Shown here: positions 55,968 through 64,000 of the stretch, piece by piece
How the letters are laid out: each line of letters opens with the position of its first letter
Numbering within the stretch: the stretch's first letter is position 1
Source: Pseudoalteromonas sp. EB27
GTDB taxonomy: Bacteria; Pseudomonadota; Gammaproteobacteria; Enterobacterales; Alteromonadaceae
DNA length: 64,000 nucleotides
Reading direction: 5' to 3'
Assembly: GCF_001974875.1 (NCBI RefSeq)
Contig: NZ_MTQD01000001.1
Coordinates: 62,001 to 126,000, forward strand
The notes under the pieces: model-generated
What the model saw: the letters and a program-made list of their open reading frames with translations, nothing else
What the model was told of the DNA's origin: nothing
Database searches by the model: none
Made by a program: the position numbers and the translations under genes

Positions 55968-58900
55968 TTAAATATCCGTTTGATTATTACTACTTTCAAT
56001 TAAGTGTTTAATCATCTCTTCCGATTGATTTTGCACATCAACCGCAGGTGCTGCTGCATCAATGCTTCCCCCACTTTGAGCTGGAGTATAAGCAATTGCA
56101 GAACCTTCGTCCTCAACTAGTGTATTTAGCGCTATAAGCTGCTCTGCATCTTCGTTAATGATCACATCATCAATATTAAGCGGCCCCGCCGAACTCAATT
56201 GCACAGTTTGCTCTGATGTTGACAGGCCACTCAAGTTACCTAAATCTATCGTTTCAGTACTTAATACGTTGTTGCTTGAAACTTCATTAGGAATTGTATC
56301 GCCTAGAGCCGACTCTTCGCTAAATGATGCAGGGATTGTATCGCCAGAAGCAGCGCTTGCTCCATTATCGTAAATATTTCCCGTACCTTCTATTGCGTTG
56401 TCAGTATTTTTGATTAAGTAGTTTCCAACTTCATCTACAGTTACAAAGTAGAATTGCTCTCCTCCACCTATGTTTAGATTGAGTAAATTTAGAAAGCCTC
56501 CCCAATCTCCATTGCTATCGGAAGTAAAACTTCCTGCATTATCTAGTACATCTAAATCTAGACCGAGTAAGTTAACACCCAATAATGAAGAGCCAATAAT
56601 ATACACTTCAGTATCTGGTTCTGTTGTTCCTTCAACTGACGGTAATAAAACACCTAATATCCCAGAGTCAAAATCAGTGATTTCAAAATTTATTGGTGTA
56701 GTATCAATAACCAATCCAGATAAACTACCGCTTGAAGTTTTATTACCTGATGTATCAGTTGCTACAGCTGTTACTGTGTACACCCCGTCAGCTAAGTTAG
56801 TATCAGCTGTTACGCTCCATTCACCCGATGCATCAGCAGTTACTGTTTCAGTTGCCTCTGTAGCGCCACTAAAGGTCACCGTTACTGACTCACCAGGAGC
56901 GGCTGTACCTGTTATAACTGGGTTTTGATCTGTAGTTAGTACCAATCCTGAATCAATTGTAATACCTGAGTCAATTGCGCTACTTGATGATTGCGTACCA
57001 GTATTACCTGCACCATCAGCAATGCTTACATCTACGCTGTAGTTACCCTCAGAAAGTACTTCTGCTGATGTCACACTCCAAGTTCCATCAGCTCCAACTG
57101 TTGTTTCAACACTGTGCGAAGCGCCTGCAGAATCGGTAAACATAACTATTACAGCCGCACCTGCAAAGCTTCCAGTTACAGAACCCGTAATGGTAGGCGT
57201 TGTATCTTGCCCTACCAATATTGGATCTATGACTACAGTTGGTGCAGTGTAGTCTGTGTTTGACACCATAGTATCGCTAGCAGAGTTACCCGCTGTATCG
57301 CTTATTGATGCTGTTGCATTAAAGCTACCTTCACTAAGCGCGGTGGTAGCTGTTACTGACCATGTGCCATTGCCTGAAACTTGAGCGGTAATAGTTTGTG
57401 AATCATTATTAGCATCGGTAATAAGAACACTCACATTTGTACCTGCTGGTGCATCACTTGTACCTGTAATTGTTGGTAACGGGTTATTAGTAACAGGTAA
57501 CTGGTTAACTTCAACTGTTGGTGGTGTTAAATCAATAATGCCACCTAGGCTTGTAGAACTTGTAAGCCCTAAGTTTTCAACTGTAGCACTTACAGTAAAG
57601 GCACCTTCAGCTAATGGTGTTGTAGGTATTAGAGTCCATTCACCGGCAATGGCTGTGGTGTTATATGTCGTTGCTGTACCGCTACTATCGGTAATAACTA
57701 CCTGTACATCACCTGCTAATACATCCGTGGTACCTGTAATCGTGGGCGTTGTATCGCTTGTATCTACAATTTGATTAATTAACAAACCAGGTAAGGTTGT
57801 ACTAATAGTGCCTGTTTGGGTTGCTGTTGCTTCATTTCCAGCGCTATCGGTACTTATGGCCTCAACTGTAATTTCTCCTTCAGGTAATAAAGAAGCAATG
57901 ACAGACCAAGTGCCATCTCCTAAAACAGTAGTAGTAACTGTTTGTACTGCGGCTGTTGAGTCAGTGATATTTACAGTAATTAAACTCCCTACTTCCTCAT
58001 CGCTAGAGCCTGTAATTGTTGGTGTTAGAGTATTAAGTACTCCGAACGCATCTATTACTAACACTGGTGGAATGGTGTCTATAGTTACTTGTTCAATGGC
58101 TGACTGCCCAGTATTACCTGCGGCATCAGTAATACTCGCATACACATCATATACACCATCTGATAAGCTAGTTGTTACTAAAGACCACGTGCCGTCGCTA
58201 CCAACTACAGCATCAAATACTGTTTCATCACCATTACTACCAATAACAGTTACGTCAATGTCTGTGCCCTCAGGCTCTTCAGAACTGCCTGAAATAGTTA
58301 ATATATCGGTATCGCTAATAGTCAATGGTAAAATATCAACCACTGGTACTAGTGTATCCACTACAAACTCGAGAGTATCGGTAACTACGTTTCCTGCATC
58401 ATCAGTAATACTCACATTAGCAACGTGCTGCCCTTCAGATAATGCATCAACTTCAAGTGTAAATATTCCCAAAGCATCAACTGTAGTAGTTAGTACAGTG
58501 CCGCCATCTAGTTGTATTTCAACAACACCATTAATTAAATCACTGGTACCTTGGATTATTGGCGTGGAGTCTGATGTTGTGCCAATAACCTGTAAGCCAA
58601 GTGTTGGCGATATTGTATCCACCACTGCGGTAAGTAGTTGCGTGGTAGTAATACCGACCTCACTTAACACGTCAACTGTTACGCTAAATGTACCTTCAGC
58701 TAATGATTGAGGAACCTGTACAGCCCACGTATTGTCATCTTGTACTATTGCAGTAAGCTCTTGTACTACATTTTCGCTATCTACCACTCTAACTAGCACT
58801 TCTGTGCCTGGTGCTTGGTCGGTCGTACCACTAATTATTGGTAAATCGTCCTCTCCAGTTACAAAGTCAACCACCGCATTAAGTACTGGAGTTGAAGCGT

Positions 58901-61900
58901 CTACATCAGCCGTAGTTATAGTGGTTGTATTACCAGCATCATCAGTTGCAGAAGCTTCAACAACCGATAAGCCAATAACATTAACTGCTAGGCCTAATAG
59001 CTCCCAATCACCATTTGCATCTGTGGTTACATCGTATGTTAAATCGAGTAAATCACCTGCAAGCTCTAGAGTAACCGTAACGGTTTTACCTTCGCCCAAA
59101 TCAGATGTACCAGATAAAGAAACCAACTGACCTAATAGGAAGGAAGGCACAATTGTTAGCTCTGGTCCCACGGTATCAACCTCACCACCGGTTTTATTGT
59201 CGACCGAAGTATTGCCCGCAGCATCGCTAATAGTTGCACTAACACTGTAAACACCGTCAGCTAAAATATTATTAGCAGCAACTTGCCAGTCTCCATTCAC
59301 ATCTGTTTGAACTGTTATTTGATGGGAAACTCCAGCAGAATCAGTAAAGGTAACTACAACATTTGTATTCGTCTCATTAGATGTACCCGAGATCAGAGGC
59401 GTATTGTCTTGTGTAAGTACTAGTGAGCTTTGATTAATACTAATCTCTGGTGCAATGGTATCTATAGTTGCTGTATTTGTTGCATCCCCGGTATTACCAG
59501 CGCTGTCAGTAACAGATGCTTCAACTGAATAATTCCCTTGTGAAAGAGAACTACTTGCCTCTACAGACCATACACCACCAGTTTGAACTGTTGTATTTAC
59601 AGTATGCTTATTCCCTAGTGCATCGGTAAATACCACAGCAACTGCATCACCTACCATGGCACCTGTCACACCTCCTGAAATACCAGGGGTTAGGTCTGTA
59701 CTTCCAACAATATTATTAATAGTTACAACTGGCGCAGTTATATCAACTCCCCCTGTAGTACTTGTGTTTACAGGGTTACCGGCAGTATCTGTGGTTGAAG
59801 CTGAAACCGTGTAAGCGCCCTCACTCAAGTCTGTACTTGCAGCGACTGACCATGTGCCATTTGCACCAACAGTAGCATTAACCGTTTGCTCTGCACCTAA
59901 GCTATCCGTAATTAAAATAATAACTAATGCGCCCTGTGGTGCAGTGGTTGTGCCTGAAATAGTTGGCGTTGTATCATTTAAAGTTACAAGCGGTGTAATA
60001 CTAAGTGCAGGTGCTGTTAAATCTATAACACCACTGCCCGTTGCATTACTCGTTAAGCTTCCTTCAGTTACACTTGCCGAAACAGTAAATTCACCTTCAG
60101 GGAGAATATTTGTAGCATCAATACTCCACACCCCGCCTACCACAGTTGTAGTTACAGTTTGTGAAACGTTATTAACGTCAGTTATGACAACCGTGATTTC
60201 TGTATTCTCTGCCGCACTACTTGTGCCCGATATTGCTGGTGTTTGATCGTTCGTATCAACAATTGTATTAATGTTGATTGTTGGCGCATTAGTATTTAGC
60301 GTTGCGGTAGCATTTGCTGAAGCACTATTACCTGCGGTATCGACAATAGTTGCAGAAACTATAACTTCACCATCAGTCAGTGCGTCGGTTATATCTACAC
60401 TCCAAGCACCTCCTGCGCCAACAACAGTTGTGTAAGTCTCGGTACTATCTCCATCGGTCACAGTTACTGTAATACTCGTGTTTTCAGGTTCATTGGATGT
60501 GCCTGAAATAGTTGGCGTGCTGTTATTAATTGTACCTAATGCATTTATAGTAATACTTGGTGCTTGAGTATCAACAAAACTCGAACCTGTATCAGAGCCT
60601 GTATTACCAGCATCATCGGTAATACTTACCTCTACATCATAATTGCCATCTGGCAAGCTTGGCGCCGTAACTTGCCAATCGCCGCTAGCATCAACTATTG
60701 CGGTTAAAGTATGTATATCACCGTTTTTATCTGTAATAACTATATCGACCACCGTATCCTGTGGTTCAGCTGAAGTACCACTTATAATTGGTGTATTAGT
60801 GTTAAATACAGTTGTGTCATTAAGTACAATAACAGGTACTTGGGTATCAATTGTTAAATCAATAGTCGTGCTGCTGATATTATTAGCGTCATCGGTAATA
60901 CTTACTTGCGCCGTATAATCACCATCAACAAGTGCTACGGGGACATCTACTTGCCAATTGCCATCAGTACCCACAGTTGCTGTTAGTGTTTGACCACCAA
61001 TAATAATGGTAACATCAGCACCTATCTCATTACTTGTGCCTGAAATTGTAGGTGTTGTATCTATTGTCGCGTTAACTTCGTTCACAATTAATGTAGGATC
61101 AACACTGTCTATTTCACCTTGAGCCTGCTGCGTTGTTAAGTTACCAACACTGTCTCTAACCTCTGCAACAACGGTATATTGACCTTGCGCTAGCTCTGCA
61201 GGTACAGCAACAGACCAGCCGCCACCGGCTTGAACAATCGCCGTAAACTCTTGGCTTTGCCCTGCACTATCGGTAACCGTCATATTAATTACAGTGCCTT
61301 GCCCCATATCAGTGGTGCCGCTAATTACTGGGGTACTATCGTTTGAAAGTGCATCAACACTAACGGTTAGTTCTGGCGCTACGTTATCAAAATCTAGTGT
61401 ATTGATTGTTCTGACATTACCAGCGGCATCACTAGCACTGGCTGTGACATAAGCAAGACTTAGTAAAGGTACTGTTATGTTTGCAAGCCCCCACGTGCCA
61501 TCAGGATTTGTCGTTGCTGTATAAGTTGCACCAACTAACCCACCAACTAGGTACTCTGTAATAGTGATCACAGAGCCTCCTGGTAAATCAGAATCCCCCG
61601 AAAGAGAAACCAAATTTCCTAATAAAAACGATGGAATAATTTCAAGCTCCGGAGCGGTTACATCTAGTTCACCATTATCTGTGCCAGTGCCTGTATTGCC
61701 TGCAGCATCAGTGATGCTGGCGCTGACGCTATAATTACCTTCAGCTAATGTACCTGTTGGTGTCGCACTCCAGTTACCATTAACATCGGTTTGTACATCA
61801 ATGCTTTGGATGGCATTTGCTGCATCTGTAAACGTAACCGTAATCGTGCTGTTAGGTGCATCACTGGTGCCAGTCACGGTTGGCGTGCTGTCGTTTGTTA

Positions 61901-64000
61901 ATACTGGCGCATCCACGGTAATACTTGGTGCAGCGGTGTCTATTGTGCCGTTACCTGTAATGTCCGTGCTGTTACCGGCAACATCGCTGATGCTGGCTTC
62001 AATACTATACGGTCCTTCTGCAAGTGCTGTTGGCACTTCGACTGAGAAGGTGCCATCGGCATCAACAGTGGTAGTAAACGTTTGTGGATTGCCTTGATCG
62101 TCAACAATGGTGAAGGTTATTTCGGTGCCCTCAACGGCATCGCTTGTGCCACTGAGTGTCGGGGTGATGTCGTTACTTGAACCTGGGCTGGTAAGTACAA
62201 GTGTCGGTGCGGTGGTATCTATTTCACCAGTGCCTGTGGCGGTGGCTTCATTACCAGCGGTGTCTTCAACACTCGCGCTAATGGTGTATGCACCTTCTGC
62301 AAGTGCTACCGGTAGAGGAATTGACCACGTGCCATTGGCAAGTACGGTGGCGCTAATAGCTTGTTGTGCACCGCCATTGTCTGTCACAGTAATTGTGACT
62401 TCACTGCCTTGTGATGCATCGCTTGTGCCCGAAATAGTCGGTGTTGTGTCATTCCCCACACCGTTATCTGTAACAACGAGGCTTGGGGCGGATAAGTCAA
62501 CTTCACCTGTTTCTGTGGCGCTGCCGATATTACCTAGCCCATCATCTACCTGAGCCGTCACGGTGTATTCACCTTCGGCTAACTCAGTTGGCGCATCGAC
62601 GCTCCATATGCCACCTGTTACCGTGGTCGTTACGGTGGTGATGTTATTCACACTGTCGGTAAAGCTTAAACTGATAATTGTGCCATCGGCTGCATCACTC
62701 GTTCCGCTAATTTCTGGCGTAGTGTCGTTGGTGTCCAATAGCGTATTAATACTAATACTCGGTGCATTGGTATCTAATGTTGCACCTTCACTTAATGTGG
62801 TGGTGTTACCTGCACTGTCACTTACGCTTGCTTCAATCGTAAGCGGACCATCTATAAGCGCATTTGGTACATCTGCTGACCAACTGCCATCGGCTTGCAC
62901 TGTCGCTATGAACGTTTCTGTATTATTTGCATCCGTGACGTTAATCGTTATAACAGTGCCTGCTGGCGCGTTACTACTGCCACTTATGGTTGGCGTGCTG
63001 TCATTAGTGGCGCCTACGGTATCTAACGTCAATGTTGGCGCTAAGGTATCAAGGGTGCCTGTTTGTGTGGCGCCGCCGGTGTTGCCTGCGTCATCGGTGA
63101 TACTGGCTTGTACGGTGTAGCTGCCATCCGGTAATTCTGGGCTGGTTGCTTGCCATTCACCATTTGCATCAACGTTGGCGATAAGTGGATGCTCATCACC
63201 ATTACTATCAATGATAACAATATTTACAACCGTGCCCTCTGGCTCTGTTGAGGTACCACTAACAACTGGGGTGCTGTCGTTACCTAAGCCCAGTGCATCA
63301 ACGGTGACGATTGGCGTTACAGTATCAACATTGCCATTGCTATTCGCGGTGCTCTCGTTGCCTGCCGCATCGGTAATGCTGGCAACAACGCTAAAGTCAC
63401 CTTGTGCAAGGGCTGTTGACACTTCAATAGCCCAATGCCCATCGCTGCCGACTATAGTGTCAATGGTTTGCACTGTGCCTGCGCTGTCGGTGATAATGAG
63501 TGTAACGGTGCCACCAATTTCATTACTGGTGCCCTGAAGCTCGGGTGTTAAATCGCTGACATCGCCCACGTTTTGAATGGTGAGTATTGGCGCTTGCGTG
63601 TCGATGGTACTGGTGTCACTCACGGTGGTTTCGTTGCCGACACTGTCGCGTACACTTACTTCAATGGTGCTTTGACCTTCACTTAATGGTGTCGCTGGTG
63701 TGGCACTCCAGTTGCCATCCGCATCCACAAGCGCGGTGATGGTTTGTGGATTACCATCACTGTCGGTCACTATAATAGTGATTTGCGCGCCTTCCCCCGC
63801 ATCACTTGTGCCGCTAATAACCGGTGTATTGCTGTCGCTTTGTGCGGCAACCTCAACAGTAAGCATTGGCGGTGTGTTATCAAAGTCAGCTGAGCTAATT
63901 GTACGGGTATTACCTGCGGCATCGGTCGCTGTTGCGATCACTGATCCAACATCAAGTAAAGATACATCTAATCCGACTAATGACCAGTTGCCATCCGCAT
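55968..64000 (-). CDS. Giant Ig-like repeat adhesin, N-terminal part beyond the window
   Basis: The C-terminal 2,677 codons of one open frame; the start is outside the window. The protein is a chain of about 27 Ig-like units of roughly 90 residues, each with a TPxISGTS strand, a GxWSV turn and a TDAAGN loop. They fit the bacterial Ig-like (Big) repeats of large BapA-type biofilm adhesins. Nine units form a higher-order repeat of 829-831 residues. The final 200 residues differ: a last unit with LLGVNLLGLDLDVLDN, then an acidic, non-repeated tail ending NNQTDI. No RTX repeats, VWA domain, LPXTG motif or membrane anchor is seen; secretion route (type I is usual for the family) is inference. Confidence 0.85.
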   Translation of the reverse strand, partial: ADGNWSLVGLDVSLLDVGSVIATATDAAGNTRTISSADFDNTPPMLTVEVAAQSDSNTPVISGTSDAGEGAQITIIVTDSDGNPQTITALVDADGNWSATPATPLSEGQSTIEVSVRDSVGNETTVSDTSTIDTQAPILTIQNVGDVSDLTPELQGTSNEIGGTVTLIITDSAGTVQTIDTIVGSDGHWAIEVSTALAQGDFSVVASITDAAGNESTANSNGNVDTVTPIVTVDALGLGNDSTPVVSGTSTEPEGTVVNIVIIDSNGDEHPLIANVDANGEWQATSPELPDGSYTVQASITDDAGNTGGATQTGTLDTLAPTLTLDTVGATNDSTPTISGSSNAPAGTVITINVTDANNTETFIATVQADGSWSADVPNALIDGPLTIEASVSDSAGNTTTLSEGATLDTNAPSISINTLLDTNDTTPEISGTSDAADGTIISLSFTDSVNNITTVTTTVTGGIWSVDAPTELAEGEYTVTAQVDDGLGNIGSATETGEVDLSAPSLVVTDNGVGNDTTPTISGTSDASQGSEVTITVTDNGGAQQAISATVLANGTWSIPLPVALAEGAYTISASVEDTAGNEATATGTGEIDTTAPTLVLTSPGSSNDITPTLSGTSDAVEGTEITFTIVDDQGNPQTFTTTVDADGTFSVEVPTALAEGPYSIEASISDVAGNSTDITGNGTIDTAAPSITVDAPVLTNDSTPTVTGTSDAPNSTITVTFTDAANAIQSIDVQTDVNGNWSATPTGTLAEGNYSVSASITDAAGNTGTGTDNGELDVTAPELEIIPSFLLGNLVSLSGDSDLPGGSVITITEYLVGGLVGATYTATTNPDGTWGLANITVPLLSLAYVTASASDAAGNVRTINTLDFDNVAPELTVSVDALSNDSTPVISGTTDMGQGTVINMTVTDSAGQSQEFTAIVQAGGGWSVAVPAELAQGQYTVVAEVRDSVGNLTTQQAQGEIDSVDPTLIVNEVNATIDTTPTISGTSNEIGADVTIIIGGQTLTATVGTDGNWQVDVPVALVDGDYTAQVSITDDANNISSTTIDLTIDTQVPVIVLNDTTVFNTNTPIISGTSAEPQDTVVDIVITDKNGDIHTLTAIVDASGDWQVTAPSLPDGNYDVEVSITDDAGNTGSDTGSSFVDTQAPSITINALGTINNSTPTISGTSNEPENTSITVTVTDGDSTETYTTVVGAGGAWSVDITDALTDGEVIVSATIVDTAGNSASANATATLNTNAPTININTIVDTNDQTPAISGTSSAAENTEITVVITDVNNVSQTVTTTVVGGVWSIDATNILPEGEFTVSASVTEGSLTSNATGSGVIDLTAPALSITPLVTLNDTTPTISGTTTAPQGALVIILITDSLGAEQTVNATVGANGTWSVAASTDLSEGAYTVSASTTDTAGNPVNTSTTGGVDITAPVVTINNIVGSTDLTPGISGGVTGAMVGDAVAVVFTDALGNKHTVNTTVQTGGVWSVEASSSLSQGNYSVEASVTDSAGNTGDATNTATIDTIAPEISINQSSLVLTQDNTPLISGTSNETNTNVVVTFTDSAGVSHQITVQTDVNGDWQVAANNILADGVYSVSATISDAAGNTSVDNKTGGEVDTVGPELTIVPSFLLGQLVSLSGTSDLGEGKTVTVTLELAGDLLDLTYDVTTDANGDWELLGLAVNVIGLSVVEASATDDAGNTTTITTADVDASTPVLNAVVDFVTGEDDLPIISGTTDQAPGTEVLVRVVDSENVVQELTAIVQDDNTWAVQVPQSLAEGTFSVTVDVLSEVGITTTQLLTAVVDTISPTLGLQVIGTTSDSTPIIQGTSDLINGVVEIQLDGGTVLTTTVDALGIFTLEVDALSEGQHVANVSITDDAGNVVTDTLEFVVDTLVPVVDILPLTISDTDILTISGSSEEPEGTDIDVTVIGSNGDETVFDAVVGSDGTWSLVTTSLSDGVYDVYASITDAAGNTGQSAIEQVTIDTIPPVLVIDAFGVLNTLTPTITGSSDEEVGSLITVNITDSTAAVQTVTTTVLGDGTWSVIASLLPEGEITVEAISTDSAGNEATATQTGTISTTLPGLLINQIVDTSDTTPTITGTTDVLAGDVQVVITDSSGTATTYNTTAIAGEWTLIPTTPLAEGAFTVSATVENLGLTSSTSLGGIIDLTPPTVEVNQLPVTNNPLPTITGTSDAPAGTNVSVLITDANNDSQTITAQVSGNGTWSVTATTALSEGSFNATASISDTAGNSASDTMVSNTDYTAPTVVIDPILVGQDTTPTITGSVTGSFAGAAVIVMFTDSAGASHSVETTVGADGTWSVTSAEVLSEGNYSVDVSIADGAGNTGTQSSSSAIDSGITIDSGLVLTTDQNPVITGTAAPGESVTVTFSGATEATETVTADASGEWSVTADTNLADGVYTVTAVATDTSGNKTSSGSLSGLVIDTTPINFEITDFDSGILGVLLPSVEGTTEPDTEVYIIGSSLLGVNLLGLDLDVLDNAGSFTSDSNGDWGGFLNLLNLNIGGGEQFYFVTVDEVGNYLIKNTDNAIEGTGNIYDNGASAASGDTIPASFSEESALGDTIPNEVSSNNVLSTETIDLGNLSGLSTSEQTVQLSSAGPLNIDDVIINEDAEQLIALNTLVEDEGSAIAYTPAQSGGSIDAAAPAVDVQNQSEEMIKHLIESSNNQTDI
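59004..63986 (-). repeat. Higher-order repeat of nine Ig-like units
   Basis: A deviant Ig-like unit with a GxW-xL turn recurs with its Trp codon at 63984-63986, 61491-61493 and 59004-59006. Spacings are 2,493 and 2,487 bp (831 and 829 residues). Units following each anchor correspond in order, for example the third unit after each anchor is the variant with SDG-type turn and ITDDAGNTG. Confidence 0.85.

Noticed and set aside
57808..58710. 300-codon plus-strand open frame opposite the adhesin
   Set aside because: It is the antisense of the Ig-like repeats; its Ser/Val/Thr-rich sequence mirrors the repeated coding strand, and similar frames recur with the repeat period.
59004..63986. CRISPR-like or tandem non-coding repeat
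   Set aside because: The repeats are imperfect, about 270 bp long, and lie in one open reading frame; they are protein-domain repeats.

Overview
The window is chromosomal DNA of a marine, polarly flagellated gammaproteobacterium. The FlrA/FlrB/FlrC regulators, sigma-54 and sigma-28 flagellar promoters, CheV/CheR placement and AT-rich coding style fit an Alteromonadales genus, most likely Pseudoalteromonas. That genus call is inference from gene content and order; no database search was possible.

Layout. (1) 1-7124, mostly minus strand: fliF (runs off the left edge), fliE, flrC, flrB and flrA, with tag (3-methyladenine DNA glycosylase I) on the plus strand between flrB and flrA. (2) 7202-34567: a glycan-biosynthesis island of about 27 kb inserted in the flagellar locus. 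It opens with decayed genes: a metallo-beta-lactamase-fold gene cut by an in-frame TAG, and a flagellin pseudogene. Then come pseB-pseC and an oxidoreductase (plus), a five-gene minus operon (pseI, FkbM methyltransferase, acyl carrier protein, PseG-acetyltransferase fusion, AMP-forming ligase), and a tightly overlapped 14-kb plus operon of sugar-nucleotide, TPP-dependent, dehydrogenase and methyltransferase genes. It closes with maf, a flagellin glycosyltransferase. (3) 34843-41254: fliS and a FliT-like gene (plus), then fliD, flaG and two large flagellins (minus). (4) 41288-54152, minus: flgL to flgB, then cheR and cheV. (5) 54293-55821, plus: flgA, flgM, flgN. (6) 55968-64000, minus: the C-terminal 2,677 residues of a giant adhesin built of Ig-like repeats, running off the right edge.

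Regulation read from sequence. Elements with the exact sigma-54 spacing (GG and GC 10 bases apart, TGGCAC-N5-TTGC type) lie upstream of fliE, flrB, flgB, flgF, flgJ, one flagellin, fliS and pseB. Sigma-28 elements (TAAA-N15-GCCGATAA type) lie upstream of the other flagellin, flgM and fliS. This is the Vibrio-type hierarchy FlrA, then FlrBC, then FliA. The element before pseB suggests that flagellin-sugar synthesis is switched on with the flagellum itself.

How the genes fit together. PseB, PseC, the PseG-acyltransferase fusion and PseI form a pseudaminic-acid-type pathway. A dedicated ligase and acyl carrier protein probably supply an unusual N-acyl group. No standard PseF is present; an SpsF-type nucleotidyltransferase may replace it. 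The second set (SIS isomerase, reversed-order HldE-like kinase/nucleotidyltransferase, HddC-like nucleotidyltransferase, E1-alpha/E1-beta and acetolactate-synthase-like TPP enzymes, dehydrogenases, FkbM methyltransferase) looks like a pathway for a heptose-like, possibly carbon-branched sugar. I do not recognise it as any described pathway, and it is the best candidate here for an undescribed system.
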